A stretch of DNA of 64,000 bases from the NCBI RefSeq assembly GCF_900143285.1, contig NZ_FRDN01000003.1, positions 248,001 to 312,000 of the forward strand, read 5' to 3'. The notes below the pieces were generated by a model. It did not search any database, had not been told where the DNA came from, and saw nothing but the letters and a program-made list of their open reading frames with translations. Below are positions 1 to 9,106 of the stretch, in pieces. Made by a program: the position numbers and the translations under genes. How positions within the stretch are numbered: position 1 is the first letter of the stretch; each line of letters opens with the position of its first letter. The stretch is from Desulfitobacterium chlororespirans DSM 11544 (GTDB taxonomy: Bacteria > Bacillota > Desulfitobacteriia > Desulfitobacteriales > Desulfitobacteriaceae).

Positions 1-400
1 GCCAGTCGACCCGACGTTCTTCCGCGTCGAGATTAAATTCGCCGGGAGTAATAGCGTAATCCCTCTCCCATTTCCCCTCTGAGGAAAGCAGCATGCGGCA
101 AGTCAGGGTCACCACCGGTTCAAATATTCCAAGAGGGCCAAAAGGATAATGGCCGTCCACCGGCCGGTTATCAAAACGCCCGATAATGGCGGCCTTGTCC
201 ACCTGTCGTTCAATGTAATCACCGATATTACGTTTTTTATAAAGCCGATCCGATCCTAATAATAGCTTAAAGGCATCTAAAAAGGATGTTTTACCGGAAC
301 CGTTAGGTCCAACTAACAATGTAATGCATTCATGGAGTGGGATGACCTGACGGCGGGCAAAAGCCCAATTGCATAATTCCAGACTTAAAAAGCGTAGCAC
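1..400 (-). CDS. SMC-like ATPase, N-terminal part only (JetC/MksF-like candidate)
   Basis: An open frame runs from a GTG at 400 off the left edge of the window, about 133 codons. Its N-terminus reads through a Walker A motif, GPNGSGKTS, at about residues 31-39, as in SMC, RecF or MukB-type ATPases. The GTG overlaps the TAG stop of the preceding gene (TAGTG), so it is translationally coupled. Order and coupling with two upstream winged-helix/kleisin-like genes suggest the ATPase of a small condensin such as Wadjet JetABCD or MksBEF. Only the head N-lobe is visible, so RecF-like or other ABC-type ATPases cannot be excluded. Confidence 0.6.
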   Translation of the reverse strand, partial: MLRFLSLELCNWAFARRQVIPLHECITLLVGPNGSGKTSFLDAFKLLLGSDRLYKKRNIGDYIERQVDKAAIIGRFDNRPVDGHYPFGPLGIFEPVVTLTCRMLLSSEGKWERDYAITPGEFNLDAEERRVDW

Positions 401-1011
401 TAACTTTCACTCTCCCCCTGCCCCTGCACTTCTTCCTGCAGAGCAGATTCCTCTTCTCGAACAGCCTTTTGAAGTTCCTCAACCTTATGGCGGATCACAG
501 CTTTGGCAAAAAGTTCATACATTTTATGTTGATCGATGTAAATGTAAAGGCCAGGGCCGGCCTTGTAAGCGCCAGTCCCGCGTAGTGGGATGATAAACTT
601 ATATCGGGTCAAGACCGCCAAAGCCTGATTCATAGCGACTTTAGTCCCCAATTGCTTGCGAAAATTAGTCCAGATCTGATCCTTGGAAATAGTATATTCT
701 CGTTCTCCCGCTTCTTCATCCAAGGCCATGGTCGGTGCCACCAAAAACCCCCATAAGAGCACTAACAACGATTTTGCAGTCTTGGTGAGATCATTACTTT
801 TGACAAACTCGTCAAAACCCCAAATATTTTCCTGGATCCGTACGCCATAATGACCGGTCCGGTTAGCATTCACCAATTCCAATCCCACGGCATAGAGACT
901 TTCTTTCACTTGCGCATACTTTCTGTCGTCTATTTCAAGACCTTTCAGATTATTTTTGGGCACAAAACCACGAATAAGCATGGAACAAATCTCCGGTACC
1001 GTCAGATCCAT
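400..1011 (-). CDS. MukE/JetB-like condensin accessory protein (candidate)
   Basis: A 203-residue soluble protein with no membrane segment and a charged, Gln/Glu-rich C-terminal helix (about residues 170-203). Size, position between a larger upstream protein and an SMC-like ATPase, and one-base overlaps on both sides (TAATG upstream, TAGTG downstream) match the JetB/MukE slot of Wadjet or MksE operons. In those systems this winged-helix subunit bridges the kleisin and the SMC heads. Function is assigned from context and general make-up, not from a diagnostic motif. Confidence 0.5.
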   Translation of the reverse strand: MDLTVPEICSMLIRGFVPKNNLKGLEIDDRKYAQVKESLYAVGLELVNANRTGHYGVRIQENIWGFDEFVKSNDLTKTAKSLLVLLWGFLVAPTMALDEEAGEREYTISKDQIWTNFRKQLGTKVAMNQALAVLTRYKFIIPLRGTGAYKAGPGLYIYIDQHKMYELFAKAVIRHKVEELQKAVREEESALQEEVQGQGESES

Positions 1012-2324
1012 TACGTCTTCCCCCTTACAATTTCACCTTGAGAAAGTTTTTTAACCACAGAATGGTCCAATTCCATTGCTTCCGTAGATATGTTTAATAG
1101 AAAATCTACCTCGGGGGCAGAATCCTTACGCAATTGCTGATTCTCACCTTCCAAAAAAGCAAGCGAAGCCATAAACATAAGCGTCTCAGCCCAACTGTCT
1201 CTGGGAACGATTTTTTTTAGCGCAATTCTCTCTTGTCTTTCAAAGGCCTCGGCGAGTTCACGTTTGACCATTTCCGACGCAACGGGAGCAGGCTCATCCG
1301 ATTCTTCACGGAATACGTTACCTTCCGGTTTCCCATACCCGACCTTTTCCCTAGTCCGGTTCAAATTCAAAAACTGCTCCGAGACTGTCAATAATTCTTC
1401 CGGGTCCAAAATTTGCAGGTTGACAGGGGCGAAAGCGATCCCATCAGGTAACATCTCTTCCAACTTGGTAAAGTCAGCTTTGTAAAGAAATTTGTCCGCA
1501 TCATGTTTCGTGAACGTGCGGCCCCCTGTCTTGATGCTATCTTCAAGCAAATTTTTATAGCTCTCCGTAACTTGACGATAAAGGTCAATAACTCTTTGGA
1601 TAATAGAATAGACTTCGCGGCTTTTACGCCGATCCCTATCTTCCTGATAAAGTTCACTTTGCCGTTTCCTAAGAATACGAATATCCTGCAAGTGCTTACT
1701 AGCCAAACTGGCTACTTCCTCCATTACCTGCGAGTTTCTAGACGTTAAGGCCTCTTTCAGTAGCTCCTCGTCCCGCAAAAGCTGTTGAACCGCCTGATCC
1801 CGCAGCAGTCGTTTCATAATCAAAGGGCTTTGGGCCTGATCAACCATATCCATTGCCGAATACAAAATGTCCAAAGCCGCCTCATCATCCCGTTTGCTTT
1901 CCATATTGAGCACTGGAAAAATTCGCAAAATTTTTCTAGCCGCTGCTGTCAAGCGATAGCGTCCATCATCAAATTCCAACCAGCCGCTATTAGTAAATCC
2001 ACGGATTAAATGCCCAATGCGACCTTTGCCATATTGTGATAGAACGATTTCGAGATCCTCTTTCGAAAAAGAAGCCTTATTTGTTAAGCTAGAGATGATC
2101 AACAAGGCTTCTACCTTATGCTTAAATAAGCGCTCGGCTCCAACTAAATTAGCCAATAGAGCAAATAAATACTCAAAGCCTTCCGCCAAAGGTGTTTCCG
2201 GCCATACCTCTCTACGCAAATTCCATTTTCTATTTTGCGTTCGCCCATTTTTCATCCTAATTTGAAAGTTTACCTTTGATAAGTAAAGCGTAAATCCTTT
2301 TACCCGTTTTAAACCAATCCTCAT
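1011..2324 (-). CDS. MukF/JetA-like kleisin candidate
   Basis: A protein of about 437 residues, mostly helical and charged, with a long coiled-coil-like middle (roughly residues 190-270) after a possible winged-helix N-terminal part. An ATG at 2333 sits directly against the ribosome site. ATG 2324 lies about 9 bases after GAGGGG and gives MRIGLKRVKG, so it is preferred. It is the first gene of a three-gene, translationally coupled operon ending in an SMC-like ATPase. That is the order of JetA-JetB-JetC in Wadjet plasmid-defence systems and of MksF-E-B condensins. If this is Wadjet, a JetD nuclease gene should follow beyond the left edge. It could also be a housekeeping small condensin. Confidence 0.5.
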   Translation of the reverse strand: MRIGLKRVKGFTLYLSKVNFQIRMKNGRTQNRKWNLRREVWPETPLAEGFEYLFALLANLVGAERLFKHKVEALLIISSLTNKASFSKEDLEIVLSQYGKGRIGHLIRGFTNSGWLEFDDGRYRLTAAARKILRIFPVLNMESKRDDEAALDILYSAMDMVDQAQSPLIMKRLLRDQAVQQLLRDEELLKEALTSRNSQVMEEVASLASKHLQDIRILRKRQSELYQEDRDRRKSREVYSIIQRVIDLYRQVTESYKNLLEDSIKTGGRTFTKHDADKFLYKADFTKLEEMLPDGIAFAPVNLQILDPEELLTVSEQFLNLNRTREKVGYGKPEGNVFREESDEPAPVASEMVKRELAEAFERQERIALKKIVPRDSWAETLMFMASLAFLEGENQQLRKDSAPEVDFLLNISTEAMELDHSVVKKLSQGEIVRGKT

Positions 2325-2519
2325 TGTCACCATCCCCTCTTAGAGTATTTGGCTTTGAAAACAAATTCAGACATATGGTCAAAGCTTCCAATATAGAATT
2401 ATCTTTAATTCCTATATCTTTCTCAATTCACCATATATTTCTATATTTCTATTTGATTTTTATAAATCCTGTTTAATTTTAAAGAAATATAAGTGAATCA
2501 TCTTTAAACTTGCCATTCC

Positions 2520-2651
2520 ATGGTGCGGAAAATCGATAATCAGGCTTATTCCATGTATTTTTACGTCCATGATGCCACAACATCGAGCAGCTGGACACCG
2601 GGGATTAGCGTGGTCTCCTATCTTAATTTCAACCGAAATTTCGCGGAATAG
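2520..2651 (+). pseudogene. Remnant of a TcmP-type methyltransferase gene
   Basis: On the plus strand a 43-codon frame ending in TAG encodes MYFYVHDATTSSSW and ISVVSY. This closely matches residues of the intact methyltransferase at 42419-43255 (MYFYVNDASALNSW, ISVISC), including the preceding MVxKxxNQ segment. An in-frame stop lies just upstream and everything before and after is lost. I read it as a fossil of a second copy of that gene. Confidence 0.65.
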
Positions 2652-2688
2652 CATTTGGAGTAGTCGCTTGATGGCCAGATTTCTTAAT

Positions 2689-2762
2689 CTAATATCAATT
2701 TAAGAAGCCCCTCCGATATCATAAGCTGATGATATCGGAGGGGCTTCTTAAATTGATATTAG
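2689..2762. repeat. Perfect 34-bp inverted repeat (hairpin)
   Basis: Arms 2689-2722 and 2729-2762 are exact reverse complements around a 6-base loop (AAGCTG). The inner arm contains AAGAAGCCCCTCCGATATCA. A closely related but imperfect hairpin lies at 43977-44029 behind the intact methyltransferase/VOC pair. It may act as a bidirectional terminator or be a mobile palindromic repeat. Confidence 0.8.
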
Positions 2763-2885
2763 TATAAGGTTCTTGGGACATGTAGCTGCTGAGAATCTAC
2801 CATTCTCCTAATTACTCATACTGCATCTCCAACCTTTTTTAACTACTGCTCCATTAATCCCGGCGATGCAGGTACAGGAGAACCT

Positions 2886-3212
2886 TCACCCCTCAACAAC
2901 CTCCATAATCTTATCACTCACCTTCTCATCATCCACAGCGCCTACCAGTTTCCCTTGAAACTCCCCATCTTTGAAGAAAAGAATCTGGGGAACCCCTTTG
3001 AGGGAAAATCTTTGGTATAAAGCCTGTTCGTCTTCCACATCGACATAATAAAACCCGAATTTGCCCTCGTAGTCAGGCTGCATTTCTTCCAAAATTGGCA
3101 CTACCCCTTTACAGACATGACAGGTTTTTCTCGAAAAGATCACCAGGCAGGGGCTCCCTTGATCGTAAATAATCTCTTCAAAGCTCTTGGCATTCAATCG
3201 TTGTAAGGACAT
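2886..3212 (-). CDS. Thioredoxin-like protein
   Basis: A 108-residue single thioredoxin fold, the usual length for thioredoxin. The active site is CHVC (residues 31-34) instead of the classical CGPC, and the cis-proline loop is KGVPQI at about 72-77. No signal peptide is visible, so it should be cytoplasmic and reduce disulfides or act as a thiol chaperone. The histidine-containing active site differs from housekeeping thioredoxin and suggests a specialised partner. It is followed at some distance by no cotranscribed gene. Its upstream neighbour on the same strand is the phosphatase-superfamily gene at 3334, separated from it by a strong terminator hairpin. Confidence 0.8.
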   Translation of the reverse strand: MSLQRLNAKSFEEIIYDQGSPCLVIFSRKTCHVCKGVVPILEEMQPDYEGKFGFYYVDVEDEQALYQRFSLKGVPQILFFKDGEFQGKLVGAVDDEKVSDKIMEVVEG

Positions 3213-3282
3213 ATCTTTCCAACCTCCTCTTGGTCTTTATGGCGGTTTGCATCGCCATTGAATTGGGATACCAAAAATTGCT

Positions 3283-3327
3283 GCCGGATTCACCCTCCCG
3301 CTTGTCGAAGCGGAGGATGAATCCGGC
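3283..3327 (-). terminator. Terminator hairpin after the phosphatase-superfamily gene
   Basis: A stem of about 20 bp (GCCGGATTCA...TGAATCCGGC, with AAGCGG/CCGCTT nearest the loop) lies just past the stop codon of the gene at 3334-5379. It has one or two wobble or mismatch positions. Confidence 0.75.
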
Positions 3328-3333
3328 AATGTG

Positions 3334-5379
3334 TTAAATTTCTTCCGTAAGAATTTGATGAACAGGTGAGCCCTCGGATTGAGCCGGTAAGCGGACGCCG
3401 CTCAGGAAAGCCATGGTCGGCGCGACATCTACCTGACGAATGACCCGTTCCGTTTTAAAGCCTTCTTTGATTCCCGGTCCGGCTGCCACAAAAATCGGGG
3501 AAAGGGAGGTGTCGGCATAGCCGTTTTGGGTTGATAGAGAATCAGCATGGATAACATTGAAGGTCTCTTCTTTGAAGTAGACGATATCCCCGCACTCCGG
3601 TCCGCTCAGACCGAGAAGCACAGCGTCCTTGTTGCGCATAGCCAAGGCCACCATCCGTTTGCCGGTTTTGTGATCCCGGTATTGATACAAATCAGAGATG
3701 ATCTGGGTTTCCAAATCGTATTGGTCTTTAGGGTCAACGATTCCGTGCTCATCCCGGCCGATCAAGTTGATATAAATATGATTGCCCCGGCTGGCCACTG
3801 CTTTGGTGTTGGCCCAGTCAAATTCGTGATTGCCATTCTCATCTGTAATTATTTTGGCATAGCCCAGTTCCTCCATGACCGGTGTGGTGATGCCCCCTGC
3901 TTCACCCAATTCCACGCCATGATTTTCCTGGCAGCTCAAGCCATGATCCGCGGTGACGATGATAGTCCAGCCTTCATCCAGATAAGGCAGGAATCTTCCT
4001 ATATAATTATCGGTCTGAATATACATTCTCTCGATAAACACCTTGTAAGCTTCTTCGTTGTTTTTCCACATCTCCTGATGCTTGGCAAAATGCCAGAACA
4101 GATGACCGCCATTATCCACGTTATGCAGATGGGAAAAGATGATATCATACTTATTGTTTTTCATGAAATAGGTCAGGCAATCGGCCTGCCACTGGGAATA
4201 GTGGTCCCAGGTGGGAATAAATACCTTGTCAACCAGGATTTCGTTAGCGCCGTTCACTACCGGTCTGTTCGGAACATAGCCGATATTCTCGATCACTTCC
4301 TTGTACAAACTCTTGGGGTGGAATAAATCATCCCGGCTCACATCCATGGCCATACCGATCAGCATAGTGACCTGAGACCCGTCGGGGCTGATGGTTAAGG
4401 CATGGTAGTTTCTGTTGCCTAAAACAGGTTCTCCGTCGTCATTGGTGATGGTATCCACCACGTCATAAGCTGATTGTTCGGCTTTAAGAGTGACAAGAGG
4501 CTGGGCATCCTTCTTGGCTTTATAAACCTGAATTGTATCGTAAACGCCTTGTTCGTTTTGTAAAAGCAAGACCGGACGGCGTTCCAGGCCTTTGCCCAGG
4601 ATAATGGTAAACTCCTTGGCGCCGGCGGGGGCATTAGCCCAGCCTGCAGCTTCTTTGATCGGTGATTTGACTGAATCGGCAATCATTTTGGCCAGGACAT
4701 TGACCTCGTTTTCCTCTTCACAAGTAATGATATTTTTAATAACTTTGGCGCCGCTTGAGATGGCTGCTCTTAGATAACTGACTTCCCCATCATCTTCCAT
4801 TAGCTCTTCCACATTCTCAATGATGCAACCGGCGCCAGGGGTAATAGTGGAAGTATTGGGCAGGAATTGTACCTCTATAAATTTGTCTGAAGCAACGACT
4901 ATCTTGGAAATATCTATACCGGCAATGCCTGTATTGATGGTCTGGGGCTGAGTACCGTCAACAACATGAAGGTTGGGGCTGTCCGAAGTGGCCGGCCAGG
5001 AGCTGCCCGGCCAATGCCAGACCAAAGTTTTCTTGTTGGCCTCTTCAGCATAAATATTCCACAGCGGTTCCGCTTTACAGCGTCTGGAGTCCAGATTATA
5101 GACCAGACTATCCAACTGACCATGATTGTGACCAAAGAAGCAGGTAATGCCGTGGGTTCCCGGATAGGCTCCGGTAGACAAGGTTGTCCAGAGAGTCGGT
5201 GTAACGGTGGGCACGGCCCCTAATAAGACCAGATCGTCCCGGCAGGAGCCTCTGTCGATGAACTTTTGCAAATTGGGCATTTTGCCTTGGTCCAGGAACT
5301 TTTTGGCCAGCCTTGGCTCAAAACCATCGACTCCGATCACGGCAATTTTTTCTGTTAGAGCTTTCCTCTTCATTTTCAT
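3334..5379 (-). CDS. Alkaline phosphatase superfamily hydrolase (type I phosphodiesterase/NPP-like), copy 1
   Basis: 681 residues from ATG 5379, which follows AAAGGATG; an ATG at 5373 matches the start of the paralogue at 15590-17644. Superfamily marks are present. These are the metal-binding Asp in IGVDGFEPR (about residue 18), the nucleophile region PTVTPTLWTTLSTGA with Thr at about 60, the HLHNVDNGGH segment, and TADHGL near residue 480. Such enzymes hydrolyse phosphate mono/diesters, phosphonates or sulfate esters with two metal ions. The substrate is not readable here. No signal peptide is evident. The paralogue sits beside a tripartite transporter, so both may process imported organic acids or esters. 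The promoter region carries a LysR-type module duplicated from 11320-11400. Confidence 0.75.
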   Translation of the reverse strand: MKMKRKALTEKIAVIGVDGFEPRLAKKFLDQGKMPNLQKFIDRGSCRDDLVLLGAVPTVTPTLWTTLSTGAYPGTHGITCFFGHNHGQLDSLVYNLDSRRCKAEPLWNIYAEEANKKTLVWHWPGSSWPATSDSPNLHVVDGTQPQTINTGIAGIDISKIVVASDKFIEVQFLPNTSTITPGAGCIIENVEELMEDDGEVSYLRAAISSGAKVIKNIITCEEENEVNVLAKMIADSVKSPIKEAAGWANAPAGAKEFTIILGKGLERRPVLLLQNEQGVYDTIQVYKAKKDAQPLVTLKAEQSAYDVVDTITNDDGEPVLGNRNYHALTISPDGSQVTMLIGMAMDVSRDDLFHPKSLYKEVIENIGYVPNRPVVNGANEILVDKVFIPTWDHYSQWQADCLTYFMKNNKYDIIFSHLHNVDNGGHLFWHFAKHQEMWKNNEEAYKVFIERMYIQTDNYIGRFLPYLDEGWTIIVTADHGLSCQENHGVELGEAGGITTPVMEELGYAKIITDENGNHEFDWANTKAVASRGNHIYINLIGRDEHGIVDPKDQYDLETQIISDLYQYRDHKTGKRMVALAMRNKDAVLLGLSGPECGDIVYFKEETFNVIHADSLSTQNGYADTSLSPIFVAAGPGIKEGFKTERVIRQVDVAPTMAFLSGVRLPAQSEGSPVHQILTEEI

Positions 5380-5466
5380 AATCATCCTTTCGTCATCTAT
5401 ACTATGCAAATTTTTCAGCTTATCCTGAGTTCATTGGCCAATGCCCCCGGAAATCATCTCTAAAAA

Positions 5467-5546
5467 AATTATACTATAGTTAATCTGGGGTGATAATTAA
5501 CGATTAAGGAGGATTGATAAGCTATGGCTATCAATCAAAGGAGGGG
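5467..5546. promoter_or_regulatory. Duplicated LysR-type operator/promoter module upstream of copy-1 hydrolase
   Basis: About 80 bp match 11320-11400 at most positions. Shared elements are AATTATACTATAGTTA, TGATAATTAxCGATTAAG and the dyad ATTGATAAGCT...GCTATCAAT. At 11320-11400 the module precedes a LysR gene; here the LysR gene is missing and only the ribosome-site-like AAAGGAGG survives. The dyad has the size of a LysR T-N11-A box. It lies about 90-170 bp upstream of the minus-strand hydrolase start. Confidence 0.7.
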
Positions 5547-5656
5547 CTTTTATTGGGCCATAATAGGCATAATGGGCATAACAGACCAATGCACATCAAT
5601 GAATATGACGGGCATTGGTGGATATGATGAATAGATGGAGATTATGGATATCGTTA

Positions 5657-7390
5657 TCAGATCTTGAACTTCTCCACCATAGTATTCAAGTCCATGGCGT
5701 GTGCAGCTTGGCTCTGGGCGGCTCTGGCCACCTGCTCCATAACCCCGGCCATCCGGCTCATATTGTGGGCGATTTCCTGGGAACTGCCGGTGCTTTCCTG
5801 GACTGAAGCGGAAACGGTTTGGATGGCGTTGCTCATTTGCCCGATGGCGGCCAGCATTTGTTCTGATGTGGCGGCGAAGTCTTCCACCAGGGTTCCTACC
5901 CGATGGGCGTCCCGGGCATATTGTCCTTCCGCCTCTACAAGCATCTCGTAATCGGGTATGACTTTTTCCTCCATAAAGGTTAACACGTCGGAGGAATTGC
6001 GGGAAAGCTGGCCGAAGGCTTCGGTGACTTTGCTGATCACGGCATGGATTCCCGCTACGGTCTGGGCCGATTGTTCGGCCAGCTTCCGCACTTCTTCGGC
6101 GACCACGGCAAAGCCCCGCCCCTGCTCTCCGGCCCGGGCTGCTTCGATGGCGGCGTTCAAGGCCAGGAGGTTGGTCTGCCCGGCGATGCCGTCGATGGTT
6201 TCGGCCATGATCCTGATTTCCTGAACCACTTCACCGTTTTGGATGGCGGCGATGATCTCTCCTTGTTTCTGCTGATACATGCTCAGGGTTGCTCCCCGTG
6301 ACGTTTCAGCATTGGCACGCATCTGCTGGGCTTTCTTCTCGATGTCCTGGACGATTCGGCTGCCCTCAGCGGCTTTCCCGGCCAGCCGGCCGGCCCCGTT
6401 GCTGATCTCCTCCCCCGAGGCCAGCATTTCTTGGGCAGAGGCAGCCGTCTCCTCCATCCCTGCCGCAATCTGCTCTGCCCCGGCATTGATGTTTTGTCCC
6501 TGCGCGTTCAATTCCTCCGCCGACACCGATAGTTCCGCTCCCACTGTCTTAAGATCCTCGGCAGCCGCCATCACCTGTTCCAGAAGGCGGCTCATATTGC
6601 TGTCGATCTCATCATAGGCCTGGGCTAATTGGCCGATTTCGTCCTTCCTGCCCAGGAAAGCTTTTTGCTGATCCGTGGAAAAATCCCCTTGGGCAAATAA
6701 TTCGGCCTGTTCAACGGCGGCCAGAATCGGACGGCTGATCATTCTCCCCAGGATCAGGCTGAATAGCAAAGCCAAGCCAAAACCGCCGGCGGTCAGGAGC
6801 ATAATGACCATGCCGGCCTTGGCAAAGTCCTGTTCCGAAGCGCGCTGAAGCTCCTCATTATAGGCCAGAGAACACTCAATCATCTGGTCGATGATTCCTT
6901 CCACCTTAGCCTGCTGCAGACCGGCTTGCTGGTTGAAGTCACCGGCTAAGGCATAGCTTTTTAATTCAACGGCGGTCAGCGCCTTTTCCCGCAAATCGCG
7001 GTAAACCGCCTCCTCACGCTTGAATTCTCCTAACAGCCCTTTTTCTTCTTCGGTTAAGTTGAGCATTTGGTACTGCTGGAGCAACAGGTCGCCGTCTTCG
7101 ATGGACTGGGCAATCACCCGGCGGGAATCGCTGATCACTGCAGGATCTTCTGCAACCTGGCTCTCCCAGACTACGCCGGCCAACTCCGCAGCTCCTTTGG
7201 CAAAGCTCTTATTCAAGTCTTCCAAAATGAGAATGGGCTGGATGCCATCCAGGGTGATTTTTTTAATGTTAGCGTTGACTTTGCCCAGGTTAAGCAGCCC
7301 GGTGATGCCAACAGTCAGGATTAATAGGGCCATCAGCAAAAAGCAGATCAAGAGTTTTCTACTTGTTTTTAAATTAATAAACCATCCCAT
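5657..7390 (-). CDS. Methyl-accepting chemotaxis protein
   Basis: 577 residues from ATG 7390. Topology is classical: TM1 at about residues 12-34, an extracytoplasmic helical sensor (four-helix-bundle type) to about 190, TM2 at about 192-216, HAMP, then a long coiled-coil signalling domain. The hairpin tip is intact ([20 protein letters not shown], followed by [20 protein letters not shown]), so it should couple to CheW/CheA. The ligand is unknown. Position between two uptake modules for organic acids suggests it may sense their substrate. An upstream TTG at 7417 is possible but has a weaker ribosome site. Confidence 0.93.
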   Translation of the reverse strand: MGWFINLKTSRKLLICFLLMALLILTVGITGLLNLGKVNANIKKITLDGIQPILILEDLNKSFAKGAAELAGVVWESQVAEDPAVISDSRRVIAQSIEDGDLLLQQYQMLNLTEEEKGLLGEFKREEAVYRDLREKALTAVELKSYALAGDFNQQAGLQQAKVEGIIDQMIECSLAYNEELQRASEQDFAKAGMVIMLLTAGGFGLALLFSLILGRMISRPILAAVEQAELFAQGDFSTDQQKAFLGRKDEIGQLAQAYDEIDSNMSRLLEQVMAAAEDLKTVGAELSVSAEELNAQGQNINAGAEQIAAGMEETAASAQEMLASGEEISNGAGRLAGKAAEGSRIVQDIEKKAQQMRANAETSRGATLSMYQQKQGEIIAAIQNGEVVQEIRIMAETIDGIAGQTNLLALNAAIEAARAGEQGRGFAVVAEEVRKLAEQSAQTVAGIHAVISKVTEAFGQLSRNSSDVLTFMEEKVIPDYEMLVEAEGQYARDAHRVGTLVEDFAATSEQMLAAIGQMSNAIQTVSASVQESTGSSQEIAHNMSRMAGVMEQVARAAQSQAAHAMDLNTMVEKFKI

Positions 7391-7550
7391 CTCTACTAAT
7401 CCTACTTTCTTTTCCAAACTTACAGTCGTATCAAGCCATTTTTATGGTTTGATTCCAAATAATGAAGTTACTTCAAAGCAGCCCCTCATGCTGCAGGGTG
7501 GCACCAGCAGATGATGAAAAAGCTAATCGGGCCAGGAAGCTTATCTCACA

Positions 7551-7885
7551 TAGCACTGCTCAGACCTAAAAAGCAGCCCAAGGATTTTACTTTAAGGCAG
7601 AGAACGAATTTAAGCGAGCGGATAAGCAATCTTCGCGAAAGACTGCAGCGGAGTCGGGTTGGAAACAGGACTTTTCCAACCGGCCATTGAGAACAAAGTG
7701 CGAAAGCAGTGCTTTCGAGGAGCGATTTGGCCGGGCCGAAACCTGGACGAGGGTTTCGCCCAAGCCGCCACGCCACAGAGAATGGCTTAGCGGCGCAGGT
7801 CCCGACGGAGCGGAGGTCTTGAGCGATTAGATTGCTCCGCGCAGCTTATGGAGTGAACGCCTAAAGCAAAATCCTGGAGACTCTG
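7551..7885 (-). repeat. Dispersed noncoding repeat, copy A
   Basis: Read on the minus strand, this segment matches 17877-18121 on the plus strand in long blocks: CTCCAGGATTTTGCTTTA, CTCCATAAGCTGCGCGG, AAATCGCTCCT, GTCCTGTTTCCAACC, CTTTCGCGAAG, CCGCTCGCTTAAATTCG and CCTTGGGCTGCTTTT. Copy A has an insertion of roughly 90 bp relative to copy B. Frames across it are short and not conserved between copies, so it is not a gene. The two copies form an inverted pair around 7.9-17.9 kb. Confidence 0.8.
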
Positions 7886-7919
7886 CTTATAAGTCCTTTT
7901 CAGGGTAAACGTCAAAAGG

Positions 7920-7957
7920 AATGAGAATGGATTTTTGCCTAAAAATCCATTCTCATT
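7920..7957. terminator. Perfect hairpin terminator
   Basis: A 17-bp perfect stem (AATGAGAATGGATTTTT with its complement) around a 4-base loop. It is flanked on the minus-strand side by a short T run. It lies downstream of the first tct operon and probably ends it. Confidence 0.8.
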
Positions 7958-8065
7958 TACACTTCCAGTCTATATTTTCCAATCCATATTCCCGTCTATA
8001 TCTTCATCCCATATTCAGTCCGTATTACATCCCCTATTCAGCTCCCTAATCAGCGAAGCTGGGGG

Positions 8066-9085
8066 CTACTGACGAACACCTATGGAATCAAACAATTGGG
8101 TATAGCGTTCAACCTGCTCCTTGATGGAAGCATTATAATCAGCAGTATTTAAATAGCTGATATTGGCGTGAAGTTCATTCATCTTGTTAATAAAATCCTG
8201 ATCTTTGACCATTTCGGCGATGGTTTCATCCCATTTTTTGACGATATAATCCGGGGTGCCTTTCGGGGCGCTGATGCCTCCGTACCAGGTCACGTCAATG
8301 TCGATGCCAAGTTCCTGGCAAGTAGGCACATCCGGGAATAAGGGGCTCCGCTCTTTGGCTGCGATGGCCAGCACTTTTAATTTGCCGCCGGCAGCAAGAG
8401 GATAGGTTTCCTGGACGGACTGATCACCCAAGATGGCGTGGCCGCCGGCGATCATGGTAATTCCCTCACTGCCGCTGGTGACCAGAATGGGTTGGGTTTG
8501 TTTGTAATCCACGCCAATGGCTTTACACAGCTCAGCGGCGGTAAGGGCATTCATACTGGTGGCGCTTAAACTGGTATGGGTCAATTTTTCCGGGCTCTTC
8601 TTAGTCCATTCCACAAGCTCCTTCATATCCTTAAATTGCGAATCGGCGGCCACGGAAAAACACATGGGGTTTTCGACAAACTTGGATATGAAAATTCTGT
8701 CCTCCAGCTTGATGGGCGGGTTTTTCATACCGGCCACCATCAATACGGAAGCGGCAATATTATCGGCCACCATCGTATATCCGTCCGGTTTGCCCTGCAT
8801 TAAACCATACTGCAGTCCGGTGACGTTGCCTGCACCGGGTTTGTTAACCACTAAAATGGGCTGATTCCACTTTTTGCTGACATAATCGGCTACAGCACGG
8901 GCTGTCAGATCCGTGAGACCCCCGGGACCGGCCGGAACCACCAGTTCGATCTGCCGGGTCGGATACGGCGGATCTTCCTTAGCAGTTTCGGATGGCCCCT
9001 GGGCAGATGATGAACATCCGGCCAGAGCAAGTGTCAAAATCAGGATACCGATGAGCCAAGTCATCTTTTTGTTCATTTTTTTCAT
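8066..9085 (-). CDS. Tripartite tricarboxylate transporter substrate-binding lipoprotein (TctC family), set 1
   Basis: 339 residues from ATG 9085, which has GGGGGA 8 bases upstream; the alternative start at 9100 sits on top of that site. A lipoprotein signal peptide ends in LALAGC, so it is anchored outside the membrane. The mature part begins with the YPTRQIELVVPAGPGGLTD motif typical of TctC/Bug proteins. It delivers carboxylates to the TctA-TctB channel encoded immediately upstream. Last gene of the tctB-tctA-tctC operon. The ligand cannot be read from sequence. Confidence 0.93.
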   Translation of the reverse strand: MKKMNKKMTWLIGILILTLALAGCSSSAQGPSETAKEDPPYPTRQIELVVPAGPGGLTDLTARAVADYVSKKWNQPILVVNKPGAGNVTGLQYGLMQGKPDGYTMVADNIAASVLMVAGMKNPPIKLEDRIFISKFVENPMCFSVAADSQFKDMKELVEWTKKSPEKLTHTSLSATSMNALTAAELCKAIGVDYKQTQPILVTSGSEGITMIAGGHAILGDQSVQETYPLAAGGKLKVLAIAAKERSPLFPDVPTCQELGIDIDVTWYGGISAPKGTPDYIVKKWDETIAEMVKDQDFINKMNELHANISYLNTADYNASIKEQVERYTQLFDSIGVRQ

Positions 9086-9106
9086 TGATAAATCCCCCAT
9101 TACTAT

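Larger units (their letters stand above)
2334..2885. other. Intergenic region with gene remnant and long hairpin
   Basis: No intact gene is supported here. The AT-rich part at about 2340-2460 may hold the promoter of the condensin-like operon. The rest holds a decayed methyltransferase fragment (2520-2651) and a perfect inverted repeat (2689-2762), listed separately. Confidence 0.6.

Noticed and set aside
2460-2654. 64-codon minus-strand frame
   Set aside because: The plus strand of the same stretch is a recognisable methyltransferase remnant; the minus frame is its shadow.
3547-4326. 259-codon plus-strand frame, and the similar one at 16151-16828
   Set aside because: Both are antisense to the paralogous hydrolase genes; the similarity between them simply mirrors that paralogy.
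7546-7776. 76-codon minus-strand frame, and 17832-18113 plus
   Set aside because: Both lie in the dispersed repeat; the frames are not conserved between copies although the DNA is.
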